Notes under the pieces: model-generated
The model's database searches: none
Seen by the model: the letters and a program-made list of their open reading frames with translations, nothing else
What the model was told of the DNA's origin: nothing
Assembly (NCBI RefSeq): GCF_003626915.1
Contig: NZ_CP032570.1
Location: forward strand, 2,722,136 to 2,786,135
Direction of reading: 5' to 3'
Origin: Tsuneonella amylolytica
Lineage (GTDB): Bacteria > Pseudomonadota > Alphaproteobacteria > Sphingomonadales > Sphingomonadaceae
Length of the DNA stretch: 64,000 nucleotides
Part shown: one piece after another, positions 17,562-29,556 of the stretch
Layout of the letters: each line of letters opens with the position of its first letter
Position numbering within the stretch: position 1 is the first letter of the stretch
Position numbers and translations under genes: made by a program

Positions 17562-18431
17562 TCAGCCGCAGCGGGCCGAACGGATGATGTCGGATCCCTT
17601 GTCGATACTCACATTGAGGCGTTCGACGCGGTAGTCCTTCGTCACGATGCTGTCGGGGTAGAGCCAGCGGATCGTCCCCGCGCCGGTCGCCTTGCCGACC
17701 GCGGTGCGGACAGCCGGGGTCGCGGCCTTGCCGATCCATGGCTGCACCTTGTCGGCGTTGCAGGCGTTGGGGCCCGGGTCGGGGCGGGCCTGCGGTTCGC
17801 CGGCTTCCTTCTCGAACGCCGCGGTGAGATTGAGCTCCACTTCGTCCGACACCAGCGGCAGCGCGCCGTTGATCCCGAAATCGGAGCGACGGATGAGGGC
17901 GCGGCCGGAGAAACCGACCGTTTCCGTCCCCCGCATCGCGCCCGCGCCGGTGAAGCGCGCCTGGATCGCCACCGGCTTCGTGACGCCGTTCAGCGTCAGG
18001 TTGCCGAGGATGTAGGCGCCCATGCCGTCCGCGCTCGGCTGGACCGAAGTCGAGACGTAGCGCGCGGCCGCTTGGTCCGGACCGAAGAAATCGGGCTTGC
18101 CGCCGTCCTTGCCAGGGCGGACGAGATGCTCGTTGAGCCCGGCGCTGGCGGTCACCGGCTTGATCGGGATCGTCACGTCGAGCTTCGATCGGGCGGGGTC
18201 CGCCTTGTCGAGTATGAGCGTCCCGGTCACGTCGCCGAACAGGCCGAAATAGTCGGAGAACCCGAGGTGATCGACGGTCCACCCGACGAGGGTGTGATTG
18301 GGATCGGCGGTGTAGGTCCCGCCGCTGACGCGGGCGGGGTCGGCACTGCCGGGCTTTTCGGTGGGCATCTGCGCGATGGCCGCGACCGAGGCGAGCGCGA
18401 GGGCGCCGCCAATCCAGAATTTAGCTGTCAT
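17562..18431 (-). CDS. YceI-like protein fused to an I78 inhibitor-like domain
   Basis: A 289-residue exported protein. Residues 1-21 are a signal peptide. A YceI lipocalin-like domain (about 37-205) follows, starting YTADPNHTLVGWTVDHLGFS; YceI proteins bind isoprenoid-type lipids. The last 70 residues (about 221-289) look like the peptidase inhibitor I78 family: two terminal cysteines (C224, C288), GTIRWLYPD, and TKDYRVERLNVSID. Single-domain YceI proteins are about 190 residues, so this is a fusion. It lies 40 bases after ilvC and before the leuA leader, so it probably shares the ilv transcript, though no link to amino acid synthesis is known. Confidence 0.8.
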   Translation of the reverse strand: MTAKFWIGGALALASVAAIAQMPTEKPGSADPARVSGGTYTADPNHTLVGWTVDHLGFSDYFGLFGDVTGTLILDKADPARSKLDVTIPIKPVTASAGLNEHLVRPGKDGGKPDFFGPDQAAARYVSTSVQPSADGMGAYILGNLTLNGVTKPVAIQARFTGAGAMRGTETVGFSGRALIRRSDFGINGALPLVSDEVELNLTAAFEKEAGEPQARPDPGPNACNADKVQPWIGKAATPAVRTAVGKATGAGTIRWLYPDSIVTKDYRVERLNVSIDKGSDIIRSARCG

Positions 18432-18471
18432 GTCCGCTCTCCTGTCTGTCCGGGATAGTGCGGGCAGGCTA

Positions 18472-19500
<1,029 letters not shown>

Positions 19501-19503
19501 TCA

Positions 19504-19584
19504 CGTCATCCCAGCGGAAGCCGGGATCGGGTGCCGCAAGCGCGCACCCGGTTGCAAGCGATCCCGGCTTTCGCCGGGATGACG
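19504..19584. repeat. Large inverted repeat between ilvN and ilvC
   Basis: Two 26-base arms (19504-19529 and 19559-19584) are inverted copies differing at two positions; the left arm starts CGTCATCCCAGCGG. An inner stem GGGTGC/GCACCC continues the pairing. The unit design, CGTC then CCC and GC with a short loop and GCCGGGAT, resembles the modules around the GIY-YIG gene. It could protect the ilvBN mRNA end or lower ilvC expression relative to it. Confidence 0.8.
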
Positions 19585-19591
19585 ATATCTT

Positions 19592-20107
19592 TCAGGCCCC
19601 TTCGGCCCCGCGCATCATTCCGACGATACCGGTCCGGCCGACCTCGACCAGCCCCAGTTCGCGCATCAGCGCAATGAAGCTGTCGATCTTTTCTGGCGCG
19701 CCGGTGATCTCGAAGATGAAGCTCTCGGTGGTCGTATCGACCGGTTTCGCACGGAACACGTCGGCGAGCCGCAGCGCCTCGACCCGGTGTTCGCCGGTGC
19801 CGGCGACCTTCACCAGGGCCAGCTCGCGCTCCACGTGCGGGCCTTCCTCCGTCAGGTCGACCACGCGGTGTACGGGCACCAGCCGTTCGAGCTGGGCGTG
19901 GATCTGGTCGATCACCGCCGGCGGTCCGTTGGTGACGATGGTGATCCGGCTTACCGCATGGTCGGTGCTGATGTCGGCCACCGTCAGGCTGTCGATGTTG
20001 TACCCGCGCGCGGTGAAGAGCCCGGCGATCTTGGCGAGGATGCCGGCCTCGTTGTCGACGGTGATGGCGAGCACGTGGCGCTCGGCGCTCTGTTCCTTGA
20101 TATGCAT
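19592..20107 (-). CDS. ilvN: Acetolactate synthase small subunit
   Basis: A 171-residue regulatory subunit that binds valine and stimulates the catalytic subunit. It has an N-terminal ACT domain (about 10-85: HVLAITVDNEAGILAKIAGLF, RGYNIDSLTV) and a C-terminal domain (FRAKPVDTTTESFIFEITG). The length is normal for the IlvH/IlvN family. It starts 13 bases after the catalytic subunit stop, so the pair is translated from one message in stoichiometric fashion. The alternative name ilvH is equally used. Confidence 0.95.
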   Translation of the reverse strand: MHIKEQSAERHVLAITVDNEAGILAKIAGLFTARGYNIDSLTVADISTDHAVSRITIVTNGPPAVIDQIHAQLERLVPVHRVVDLTEEGPHVERELALVKVAGTGEHRVEALRLADVFRAKPVDTTTESFIFEITGAPEKIDSFIALMRELGLVEVGRTGIVGMMRGAEGA

Positions 20108-20120
20108 TGCGCCGGCGCCC

Positions 20121-21881
20121 CTAGACCAGTGCCTTGGCTTCGTCGTCGAGCGTGCCCGCGACCATATCGCCGTGCAGCAGCATGTCGGTGTGCGCCGCGC
20201 CGCTGGGGATCATCGGGAAGCAGTTGGCCTCCTTGCTGACGAGACAGTCGACGATCACCGGGCCGTCGTGGTCGAGCATCGCCTGGATGCCGGCGTCGAG
20301 CCCGGCCTCGTCGGCGATCCGGATGCCCTTCCAGCCGTAGGCTTCGGCGAGCTTCACGAAATCGGGCAGGCTATCGCTGTACGAATTCGAGTAGCGGCTC
20401 TCGTAGGTCAGCTCCTGCCACTGGCGGACCATGCCCATGTATTCGTTGTTGAGGATGAAGATCTTGACCGGCAGCCGGTACTGGCTGGCGGTGCCGAGTT
20501 CCTGGATGTTCATCTGGATGCTCGCCTCGCCCGCGATGTCGATGACGAGGGCATCGGGATTGCCGAGCTGCGCGCCGATCGCGGCGGGGAGGCCGTAGCC
20601 CATCGTGCCGAGCCCACCGCTCGTCAGCCACTTGTTGGGGCCGAAAAAGCCGAAATACTGCGCCGCCCACATCTGGTGCTGGCCGACCTCGGTGGTGATG
20701 ATGGGGTCGTGCTCGCGGGTGAGGGCGAACAGCCTCTCGACCGCCTTCTGCGGCATGATCTCGGTGCGCGATTCGGGATAGGCGAGGCTTTCGCGCGCGC
20801 GCCATCCGGCGATGCGCGCCTTCCATTCGCCGAGGTCCTGCCCCTTGCGGTTGCCCCACGCGGCGACGAGCTGTTCGAGCACCGCCGCGCAATCGCCGAC
20901 GATGCCGAGGTCGACGGGCACGATCTTGTTGATGCTGGCCCGGTCGATATCGATGTGAATCTTCTTGCTGTCCGGGCTGAACGCATCGAGCCGGCCGGTC
21001 ACCCGGTCGTCGAACCGCGCGCCGATGTTCACCATCAGGTCGCAGCGGTTCATCGCCATGTTGGCTTCGTAGGTGCCGTGCATGCCCAGCATCCCGAGCC
21101 AGTCGGGATGGTCGGCAGGCAGCGCGCCGAGGCCCATGAGGGTGCTGGTAACGGGCGCGCCGGTGAGGTCCTGCAGCTTGCGCAGCAACTCGGTCGCGCG
21201 GGGCCCGGAATTGATGATCCCACCGCCGGTGTAGAAGACAGGGCGCTCGGCCGCGGCGATCATCTCCACCGCCTCCAGCACCTCGTCGAGCGGACCGGTC
21301 GAGGGGGCTGCGTATCGGGCCGAAGGAAGCGGGGCGGTGTCCTGCCCGTCCCAGCTGGCGTTCGCGATCTGCACGTCCTTGGGAATGTCGATCAGCACCG
21401 GGCCGGGCCGGCCGGTGGTGGCAATGCGGAACGCTTCCTCGATCGTTGCGCGCAGGCGGGCGGGATCCTTCACGAGGTAGTTGTGCTTCGTGCAATGGCG
21501 CGTGATGCCGATGGTGTCGGCTTCCTGGAAAGCATCGGTTCCGATCAAGGCGGTCGGCACCTGCCCGGTGATGACGACCATCGGGATCGAATCCATGTAG
21601 GCGTCGGCGATGCCGGTCACCGCATTGGTGGCCCCCGGGCCGCTCGTCACGAGCACGACGCCCGGCTTGCCGGTGCTGCGCGCGTAGCCTTCGGCGGCGT
21701 GGGCCGCGCCCGCTTCGTGCCGGACGAGAATGTGGCGGATGCCGCCCTCACCCTTGTTAGCTTCCGAAAACAGTTCGTCGTAGATCGGCAGCACGGCGCC
21801 GCCGGGATAGCCGAAGACGAATTCGACCCCTTCGCGGGCGAGGCATTCGATCAGGATCTGCGCGCCGCTGCGCTCTTCCAC
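20121..21881 (-). CDS. ilvB: Acetolactate synthase catalytic subunit
   Basis: A 586-residue thiamine-diphosphate enzyme condensing two pyruvates, or pyruvate and 2-oxobutyrate. The N-terminal pyrimidine-binding domain has [16 protein letters not shown] with the catalytic Glu in [16 protein letters not shown]. The central FAD domain and C-terminal diphosphate domain follow; the ThDP motif reads GEASIQMN through ILNNEYMG. The usual GDG is GEA here, a variant I believe is common in sphingomonads. The start is GTG at 21881 with AAGGAAG upstream. A promoter-like pair and an intrinsic terminator lie between miaA and this gene. Confidence 0.96.
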   Translation of the reverse strand: MEERSGAQILIECLAREGVEFVFGYPGGAVLPIYDELFSEANKGEGGIRHILVRHEAGAAHAAEGYARSTGKPGVVLVTSGPGATNAVTGIADAYMDSIPMVVITGQVPTALIGTDAFQEADTIGITRHCTKHNYLVKDPARLRATIEEAFRIATTGRPGPVLIDIPKDVQIANASWDGQDTAPLPSARYAAPSTGPLDEVLEAVEMIAAAERPVFYTGGGIINSGPRATELLRKLQDLTGAPVTSTLMGLGALPADHPDWLGMLGMHGTYEANMAMNRCDLMVNIGARFDDRVTGRLDAFSPDSKKIHIDIDRASINKIVPVDLGIVGDCAAVLEQLVAAWGNRKGQDLGEWKARIAGWRARESLAYPESRTEIMPQKAVERLFALTREHDPIITTEVGQHQMWAAQYFGFFGPNKWLTSGGLGTMGYGLPAAIGAQLGNPDALVIDIAGEASIQMNIQELGTASQYRLPVKIFILNNEYMGMVRQWQELTYESRYSNSYSDSLPDFVKLAEAYGWKGIRIADEAGLDAGIQAMLDHDGPVIVDCLVSKEANCFPMIPSGAAHTDMLLHGDMVAGTLDDEAKALV

Positions 21882-21920
21882 GGTAAGCTTCCTTCGTTTC
21901 GGCCCGTTGCCATGGCCATC

Positions 21921-21960
21921 AATAAAACGACCCGGCGCGGAGGGGGGATCGCGCCGGGTC
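21921..21960 (-). terminator. Intrinsic terminator before ilvB
   Basis: On the minus strand an 11-base perfect stem (GACCCGGCGCG, 21950-21960, with 21929-21939) and 10-base loop is followed by GTTTTATT. It lies 40 bases upstream of the ilvB start and 56 bases after the miaA stop. It may end miaA transcription or act as an attenuator of ilvB, because the best ilvB promoter lies upstream of it. Confidence 0.85.
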
Positions 21961-21980
21961 GGGTCTCACTTGGAGATCGA

Positions 21981-22009
21981 CCGCTAAGCGACATTAAATG
22001 TCATGTCAA
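21981..22009 (-). promoter_or_regulatory. Likely ilvB promoter with palindromic spacer
   Basis: Minus strand TTGACA (22004-22009), exactly 17 bases, then TAGCGG (21981-21986). The spacer holds GACATTTAATGTC (21990-22002), an interrupted palindrome that could be an operator. Transcripts from here would run into the terminator at 21921-21960 before reaching ilvB. Confidence 0.55.
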
Positions 22010-22015
22010 CATCAA

Positions 22016-22957
22016 TCAGGACAATAAACTTTCAACTGCATCGTCCCTTTCGCAATCTTCCGCTCCGATCCGGGGCCAATCCGCTGGGGGCTGGTGCCGG
22101 AACCAGGTCGCCTGCCGCTTTGCATAGCGCCGCGTGGCGAGTTGGCCCGCAACGATTGCTTGGCTTTGCGAAAGCTCCCCGCGCAGCCATCCGGCAAGCT
22201 CGGGCACGCCGATCGCGCGCATGACGGGACGGGACGGGTCGAGCTTGCGGGCGAGCAGCGCCTCGACCTCGGCTACGGCGCCGCCTTCCACCATCGACGC
22301 GAACCGGCGATCGCAGCGTTCGGCCAGCCATTCGCGCTCCGCGGTCAGGATCAGCGGACGCAGTTCTACAAACGCGCCAATGCCGCCCTCGCGCCGCGCC
22401 TGCCAATCGGCAAGCGACCGGCCGGTCGAGCGCACGACCTCGAGCGCGCGGGCGACGCGCGTGGTGTCGGCGGGGGCGAGACTGGCGGCGCGCGGCGGAT
22501 CCTCGCGGGCAAGCGCGGCGTATGCCTCGGCAACCGGCAACGCGCGCACCGCCTCGCGAACCTCCGGGTCGATCGGCGGTACGGGCGCGATCCCGTCGAC
22601 AAGGGTGCGCAGGTACAGGCCCGTCCCGCCCACCAGGATGGGCAGCTTGCCATCGCCGTGTGCCGCGTCGATCTCGCGCCGGGCCGCAGCGGCCCAGTCG
22701 GCGGCCGAACACGCGGACGCCCCGACCCACGTGCCGAACAGGCGATGCGGCACGCCCCGCATCTCGTCGGCGGTGGGCCGCGCGCTCAGGACCGCGAGGT
22801 CGGCATAGACCTGCGCGCTGTCGGCGTTGATTACCACCGCATTGCCGTGTGCGATGGCCAGCCGGACGGCGAGATCGCTCTTGCCGCTGGCGGTCGGCCC
22901 TGCAATGAGCGCGACCTTCGGTTTCCCGCCCTCGTTCGGAGATTGCACCGTGCTCAT
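22016..22957 (-). CDS. miaA: tRNA dimethylallyltransferase MiaA
   Basis: A 313-residue enzyme that adds the dimethylallyl group to A37 of tRNAs reading U-starting codons. The P-loop [11 protein letters not shown] is at the N-terminus, followed by the conserved [27 protein letters not shown] and, near the end, the [13 protein letters not shown] motif that contacts tRNA. The frame is open further upstream, but the ATG at 22957 gives the standard start. It is divergent from serB with an eight-base overlap of the two starts. Confidence 0.95.
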   Translation of the reverse strand: MSTVQSPNEGGKPKVALIAGPTASGKSDLAVRLAIAHGNAVVINADSAQVYADLAVLSARPTADEMRGVPHRLFGTWVGASACSAADWAAAARREIDAAHGDGKLPILVGGTGLYLRTLVDGIAPVPPIDPEVREAVRALPVAEAYAALAREDPPRAASLAPADTTRVARALEVVRSTGRSLADWQARREGGIGAFVELRPLILTAEREWLAERCDRRFASMVEGGAVAEVEALLARKLDPSRPVMRAIGVPELAGWLRGELSQSQAIVAGQLATRRYAKRQATWFRHQPPADWPRIGAEDCERDDAVESLLS

Positions 22958-23834
22958 CGCGCGCCTGATAGCAGACCCCGCGACGCTTGAAACGCGGCTC
23001 GACGCCGCTATCGCCGCGCTGGAGGGGCAAGGGCTGCGCGTGGCGATGGCCGGGATGCTCGATTTCTGCGGCGACGTACTGCAGGTGAGCCTGCCCGAAG
23101 GCGATCCGGCCACCCTGCGCCGTCTGCTGGACGCTCACTTCGCCCCCGCCGACCTGTTGGTTGCGACCGACGAGATCGCGGTGCCGCATCTGTTCGTGTC
23201 CGACATGGATTCCACCATGATCGGGCAGGAGTGTATCGACGAACTGGCCGACTTCGCGGGGCTGAAGGACCGCGTCGCTGCGATTACGGAGCGGGCGATG
23301 CGGGGTGAACTCGACTTCGCAAGCGCGCTGGCGGAACGGGTCGGGCTGCTGGCCGATCTGCCCGAGGAGACGATCGCGACCTGCCTTGCCGATCGTATCC
23401 GCCCGAACGATGGTGCGCGGACGCTGGTGGCGACGCTGAAGGCGCGTGGGTGCCGCACGGTGCTGGTCACCGGGGGCTTCCACCATTTCGCCGATCCGGT
23501 GGCCGAAACGATCGGTTTCGAACGGGTGGTCGGCAACCGGCTGGCGGTGGCGGACGGCAAGCTGACCGGAATGCTCGCGGGCGGAATCACCGACAGCGCG
23601 GTGAAACAGCGCGTGCTGGAAGAGGAAGCCGCGCGCATCGGCGACCACGCCGTTTCCCTCGCCGCCGGAGACGGGGCGAACGACATTCCGATGCTGCAGG
23701 CCGCGACGTACGGCATCGCCTACCGTGCGAAGCCCAAAGCCCGGGATGCGGCCGACGGCTGGATCGATCGCGGCGATCTCACCGCGGTGCTGTCGCTCCT
23801 CGGCATCCCGCGGGAGCAATGGGTCACGGCGTAG
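22950..23834 (+). CDS. serB: Phosphoserine phosphatase SerB
   Basis: A 294-residue HAD phosphatase that makes serine from phosphoserine, the last step of the pathway. The nucleophile motif is [20 protein letters not shown], motif II is [12 protein letters not shown], and the metal site is [10 protein letters not shown]. About 85 N-terminal residues form an ACT-like extension, as in long SerB proteins. The start is taken as GTG at 22950; the frame is open further upstream but only across miaA on the other strand. The overlap of the two divergent starts means each promoter lies within the neighbouring coding sequence. Confidence 0.94.
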   Translation: MLIARLIADPATLETRLDAAIAALEGQGLRVAMAGMLDFCGDVLQVSLPEGDPATLRRLLDAHFAPADLLVATDEIAVPHLFVSDMDSTMIGQECIDELADFAGLKDRVAAITERAMRGELDFASALAERVGLLADLPEETIATCLADRIRPNDGARTLVATLKARGCRTVLVTGGFHHFADPVAETIGFERVVGNRLAVADGKLTGMLAGGITDSAVKQRVLEEEAARIGDHAVSLAAGDGANDIPMLQAATYGIAYRAKPKARDAADGWIDRGDLTAVLSLLGIPREQWVTA

Positions 23835-23861
23835 TCCCTTTCCAGTTGCGGTTCGCAACGC

Positions 23862-23880
23862 TATATTGACAGTTCTGTCA
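23862..23880. promoter_or_regulatory. Candidate promoter/operator before coq4
   Basis: A TATATT (-10-like, 23862-23867) runs into a perfect inverted repeat TGACAG-TT-CTGTCA (23867-23880), ending 15 bases before the coq4 start. No good -35 is visible 17 bases upstream. A repressor bound here would block the promoter. The regulator is not identified. Confidence 0.45.
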
Positions 23881-23895
23881 GTAGAGCGAGCCGAC

Positions 23896-24738
23896 ATGAC
23901 CGACCAGCAAGCCATCCCGCCCGCCGATCCGAACCTCGCCTGCGCGCCCGACGGAACCGTGTTCCGCAACCCGGCGCGCCCGCAGCCGAAGCGGAACGTG
24001 CGCAAGGCGCTCCACAATTTCCGCGAGCTGATCAAGGACAAGGAAAACACCGCGCTGGTGTTCGGCATCTACGAGGCGCTGCCTTCGAAGGCGTTCCTTC
24101 CGCGCGCCCGCGAGTTGACGCTCAGCGAGACGGGCCAGGCGCTGCGCGCGGCGGAGCCATTCCTGCCTCCGATCCTCGACGACCATGCGGAACTGCGCAA
24201 ATTGCCTGCCGGATCGGTCGCGCATGCCTATTGCGACTTCATGGAGCGCGAAGGGCTGTCGGCGGCGGGGCTGGTGGCCGAATCGGAAAAGGCGGGCCGG
24301 CCGCAGTACGACGATCTCATCCAGTGGTACGGGTTTCGCCAGCGCGATACCCACGACCTGATGCACGTGCTGACCGGGTACGGCCGCGACGCGCTTGGCG
24401 AACAGTGCGTGCTGCTGTTCACTCACGGCCAGCAACCTGCGCCCGGGCACCTGCTGCTCGGCTATGCCGGGGCGCTCAACATCGTAAAGCAGGTCAAGAG
24501 CAAGGCGCCCGTGTTCAAGGCGGTGCGCGAGGCGCATCGCATCGGCAAGGCCTGCCCGCCGCTCGTCGCGATGTCGATCCGCGATCTCCTCGCGATGGAC
24601 CTAGTCGAAGCGCGCAAGGCGCTCGGGATCACGCCGGCGAAGTGGTACGCCGAGTGCCACCGCGTCTGGAAGAGCGAAGGGGTCGATCCCTACGACCTGC
24701 TGGGCAAGCAGATGCAGGAGCAGAAGCTGGCTGCCTGA
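23896..24738 (+). CDS. Coq4 family ubiquinone biosynthesis protein
   Basis: A 280-residue homologue of eukaryotic Coq4, found in some alphaproteobacteria. The diagnostic metal motif HDxxH-(11 residues)-E is intact: H153, D154, H157 and E169 (HDLMHVLTGYGRDALGE). Coq4 organises the ubiquinone synthesis complex and in recent work acts in decarboxylation and hydroxylation of C1 of the ring. Length is close to the family. The gene stands alone between serB and the convergent purL, with a palindromic candidate operator at its start. Function is by family; a role in ubiquinone synthesis in this organism is inference. Confidence 0.88.
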   Translation: MTDQQAIPPADPNLACAPDGTVFRNPARPQPKRNVRKALHNFRELIKDKENTALVFGIYEALPSKAFLPRARELTLSETGQALRAAEPFLPPILDDHAELRKLPAGSVAHAYCDFMEREGLSAAGLVAESEKAGRPQYDDLIQWYGFRQRDTHDLMHVLTGYGRDALGEQCVLLFTHGQQPAPGHLLLGYAGALNIVKQVKSKAPVFKAVREAHRIGKACPPLVAMSIRDLLAMDLVEARKALGITPAKWYAECHRVWKSEGVDPYDLLGKQMQEQKLAA

Positions 24739-24761
24739 TCGCCTGGCGAGCGGGATCTACC

Positions 24762-26942
<2,181 letters not shown>

Positions 26943-27078
26943 GCGCGCGCCCTTAGCCGCGCAGCGTTCGGGGGGCTAGCCCCGCCGGTACCGCGACGGA
27001 CGACGTTTCCCCAGCCGCGCCCCATGCGGAGCCGCGCGGCAGCGGCAGGCGGCTTGACCGTCCGCGTGCGCAGCGTCA

Positions 27079-27342
27079 ATGCAGACGGCGATGGCAGAGG
27101 AAACCCCCGACATTTCGGCGATGACGTTCGAGGACGCGCTCCGCGCGCTCGAGGACGTCGTGCGCAAGCTGGAAGGCGGCGAAGTGCCGCTCGACCAGTC
27201 GATCTCGCTCTACGAACGCGGCGAGGCGCTGCGCAAGCATTGCCAGGCCCGGCTCGATGCGGCGCAGGCACGGATCGAGAAGATCGTCGCCGGCCCCGAC
27301 GGCGCGCCGAGCCACACGGTCCCCTTCGACAGCGATGGCTGA
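27079..27342 (+). CDS. xseB: Exodeoxyribonuclease VII small subunit
   Basis: An 87-residue protein matching XseB. It has the characteristic helical core FEDALRALEDVVRKLEGGEVPLDQSI..YERGEALRKHC. Several copies pair with XseA to form exonuclease VII, which degrades single-stranded DNA. xseA is not in the window. The gene overlaps ispA by eight bases, a placement seen in many proteobacteria, where xseB, ispA and dxs form one transcript. Confidence 0.93.
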   Translation: MQTAMAEETPDISAMTFEDALRALEDVVRKLEGGEVPLDQSISLYERGEALRKHCQARLDAAQARIEKIVAGPDGAPSHTVPFDSDG

Positions 27343-28249
27343 CATGGCGACCGTGGACGGCGGCCTGCTCGCCGGCGCGCTGGCGCGGATCCAGCAGGAC
27401 GCCGATGCCGCGTTCGACGCCTTCCTTCCCGTCCCCGACGATACCCGCGCGCCGCTGGTCGAGGCGATGCGCTACGCCGCGATCGGCGGGGGCAAGCGGC
27501 TGCGGCCGCTGCTTACGGTGGCGGTGGCGTCTATGCACGGGGTTGCCCACGACGCCGCCGTCAGAGCCGGATGCGCGGCCGAGGCGATCCACGTCTATTC
27601 CCTGATCCACGACGACCTGCCATGCATGGACGACGACGACCTGCGCCACGGCAAGCCGACGCTGCACAAACAGTTCGACGAAGCGACCGCCGTGCTGGCG
27701 GGCGATTCGCTGCACGCGCTGGCCTTCGAGATCCTCTCGATGCCGGAAACCGCCGGCGACCCCTTCGTGCGCGCCGAACTCGTCGCCGCGCTGGCGGGGG
27801 CGAGCGGATGGGGCGGAATGGCGGGCGGCCAGATGATGGACATCGCGGCCGAAAGCGGCGGCGACCACGACCTCCACACCATCACCCGGCTACAGCAACT
27901 GAAGACCGGTGCCCTGCTGGGCGCGTCGGTGGAAATGGGCGCGATCCTCGGCCGCGTGCCGGAAGAAGGGCGCGGGGCGCTGCGAAACTACGCGCGCGAC
28001 ATCGGCCTCGCCTTCCAGATCGCCGACGACCTGCTCGACGTGGAAGGCGACGAGGAGATGGCCGGCAAGGCACTGCGCAAGGATGCAGGCGCCGGCAAGG
28101 CGACCTTCGTCGAACTGATGGGGGTGGAGGCGGCCCGTACGCAGGCGACCGCGCTGGTGGAACAGGCGATCGGCCATCTGGCCGGTTACGGCGAGGAAGC
28201 CGACCTGTTGCGCGAACTGGCGCGCTACATCGTCGAAAGGGATCACTAG
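27335..28249 (+). CDS. ispA: Polyprenyl (farnesyl) diphosphate synthase
   Basis: A 304-residue trans-isoprenyl diphosphate synthase making farnesyl diphosphate from DMAPP and IPP. The first Asp-rich motif is DDLPCMDD (93-100), the second is DDLLD (231-235), and GGKRLRP binds the diphosphate. Four Asp follow the first motif (MDDDD). The start at 27335 overlaps the xseB stop; a second ATG at 27344 is possible. Farnesyl diphosphate feeds quinones, undecaprenyl lipid and carotenoids. The product chain length is inferred from context and similarity to IspA. Confidence 0.92.
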   Translation: MADMATVDGGLLAGALARIQQDADAAFDAFLPVPDDTRAPLVEAMRYAAIGGGKRLRPLLTVAVASMHGVAHDAAVRAGCAAEAIHVYSLIHDDLPCMDDDDLRHGKPTLHKQFDEATAVLAGDSLHALAFEILSMPETAGDPFVRAELVAALAGASGWGGMAGGQMMDIAAESGGDHDLHTITRLQQLKTGALLGASVEMGAILGRVPEEGRGALRNYARDIGLAFQIADDLLDVEGDEEMAGKALRKDAGAGKATFVELMGVEAARTQATALVEQAIGHLAGYGEEADLLRELARYIVERDH

Positions 28250-28741
28250 GTGGCGGACCGCATCGGCATATATCCCGGCACTTTCGATCCGATCACGCTC
28301 GGCCACATGGATATCATCGAACGCGGCGCGAAGCTGGTCGACCGCCTGATCATCGGCGTCACGACCAACATGGCCAAGTCGCCGATGTTCTCCGACGAAG
28401 AACGCATCGAGATTGTGAAGCGCGAGACCGCCGGCATCGCCAACGCCGAGGTGATGGGGTTCAATTCTCTGCTGGTCGATTTCGCCGGAAGAATGGGCGC
28501 GGCGACGATCATCCGCGGCATCCGCGGCGTGACCGACTTCGAATACGAGTACCAGCTGACCGGCATGAACCGCCAGCTCAACGAGGACGTGGACACGATC
28601 TTCCTGATGGCAGACGTCAGCCTGCAACCCATCGCGAGCAGGCTGGTCAAGGAAATCGCCATCTACGGCGGCGACATCTCGAAGTTCGTCACACCGGCGG
28701 TGGAAACGGACGTGCTCGCCCGGGTGCCGGCGCGCGGCTAA
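28250..28741 (+). CDS. coaD: Phosphopantetheine adenylyltransferase CoaD
   Basis: A 163-residue nucleotidyltransferase that makes dephospho-CoA from phosphopantetheine and ATP. The N-terminal YPGTFDPITLGHMDII contains the catalytic T/HxGH-type motif, and RGIRGVTDFEYEYQ and the C-terminal ISSS-like region (IASRLVKEIAIYGG) match CoaD. It starts with GTG directly after the ispA stop (no gap), so it is translated from the same message. Length is normal. Confidence 0.95.
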   Translation: MADRIGIYPGTFDPITLGHMDIIERGAKLVDRLIIGVTTNMAKSPMFSDEERIEIVKRETAGIANAEVMGFNSLLVDFAGRMGAATIIRGIRGVTDFEYEYQLTGMNRQLNEDVDTIFLMADVSLQPIASRLVKEIAIYGGDISKFVTPAVETDVLARVPARG

Positions 28742-28748
28742 CCATTCA

Positions 28749-28777
28749 TTGTAACGACAGTCCGCCGCAGCTAGAGG
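28749..28777 (+). promoter_or_regulatory. Likely promoter of the cyclophilin-queA pair
   Basis: TTGTAA (28749-28754), 17 bases, then TAGAGG (28772-28777), about 28 bases before the cyclophilin start. The TTG-17-TAGnGG layout is the same as in front of ilvB and carA in this window. Confidence 0.45.
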
Positions 28778-28805
28778 CGCGGGCCAAACCGACACGCAAA
28801 TTGCC

Positions 28806-29537
28806 ATGGGACTTCGCATGCTGAACCGACTGATTGCCGCAGGCGCTCTCGCCGCGCTCGCGCTCGGCGCCGCCACTCCGGCTTTCGCCCAGGATGCCGC
28901 CGCGGGCGAGACGCAGGCCGCGGTCCAGACCGAAGCGACCGCCGCGGCTCCCGCCGGTCCGCGGGTCTACAAGCTCGTCGACTTCAACGTCGCCGAGGAT
29001 CCGGAGAACATCCTGCTGCTCGACCTGTCGAACGGCAAGCGGGTGGCGATCCGCCTGATGCCCGACTGGGCGCCCGCCCATGTCGAGCGGATCAAGGCGC
29101 TGACCCGCGCCGGCTTCTACGACGGCGTGATCTTTCACCGGGTGATCGAAGGGTTCATGGCGCAGACTGGCGACCCGACCGGGACGGGGCGCGGCGGGTC
29201 GGAGCTGCCCGACCTCAAGGCCGAATTCAATCCGATGCCGCACGTGCGCGGCACCGTCTCGATGGCCCGCGCGGCGAGCGACGATTCGGCCAACAGCCAG
29301 TTCTTCATCGTGTTCTACCCGCGCTTCAGCCTCGATCGGCAGTACACCAACTTCGGTCGCGTGATCGCCGGAATGGACGCGGTCGATGCGATCAATCGCG
29401 GCGAACCGCCGGCCGATCCGACGACCGTGGTTCAGGCCTCGATCGCATCGGACGGCAAGCCGCAGAAGTTCGCTCCGGTCGCCGCGCCCGCCTCCGCGAT
29501 CACCGCCGACATGCTGAGCGCGCCCCAATCGAACTGA
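28806..29537 (+). CDS. Periplasmic cyclophilin-type peptidylprolyl isomerase
   Basis: A 243-residue PPIase with a signal peptide (about residues 1-28, ending ATPAFAQD) so it should work in the periplasm on exported proteins. The cyclophilin domain (about 60-200) shows [20 protein letters not shown] with the catalytic Arg, [20 protein letters not shown] and [13 protein letters not shown] short Pro/Ala-rich linker follows the signal peptide, and a 40-residue tail follows the domain. It precedes queA by 19 bases and likely shares its transcript, a common gene order in alphaproteobacteria. Confidence 0.93.
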   Translation: MGLRMLNRLIAAGALAALALGAATPAFAQDAAAGETQAAVQTEATAAAPAGPRVYKLVDFNVAEDPENILLLDLSNGKRVAIRLMPDWAPAHVERIKALTRAGFYDGVIFHRVIEGFMAQTGDPTGTGRGGSELPDLKAEFNPMPHVRGTVSMARAASDDSANSQFFIVFYPRFSLDRQYTNFGRVIAGMDAVDAINRGEPPADPTTVVQASIASDGKPQKFAPVAAPASAITADMLSAPQSN

Positions 29538-29556
29538 CAGGCTAGGGGGCGCGTCG

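Noticed and set aside
23862..23880. Pho box before coq4
   Set aside because: TGACAG/CTGTCA is an inverted repeat, not the direct repeat TGTCAT needed for PhoB.
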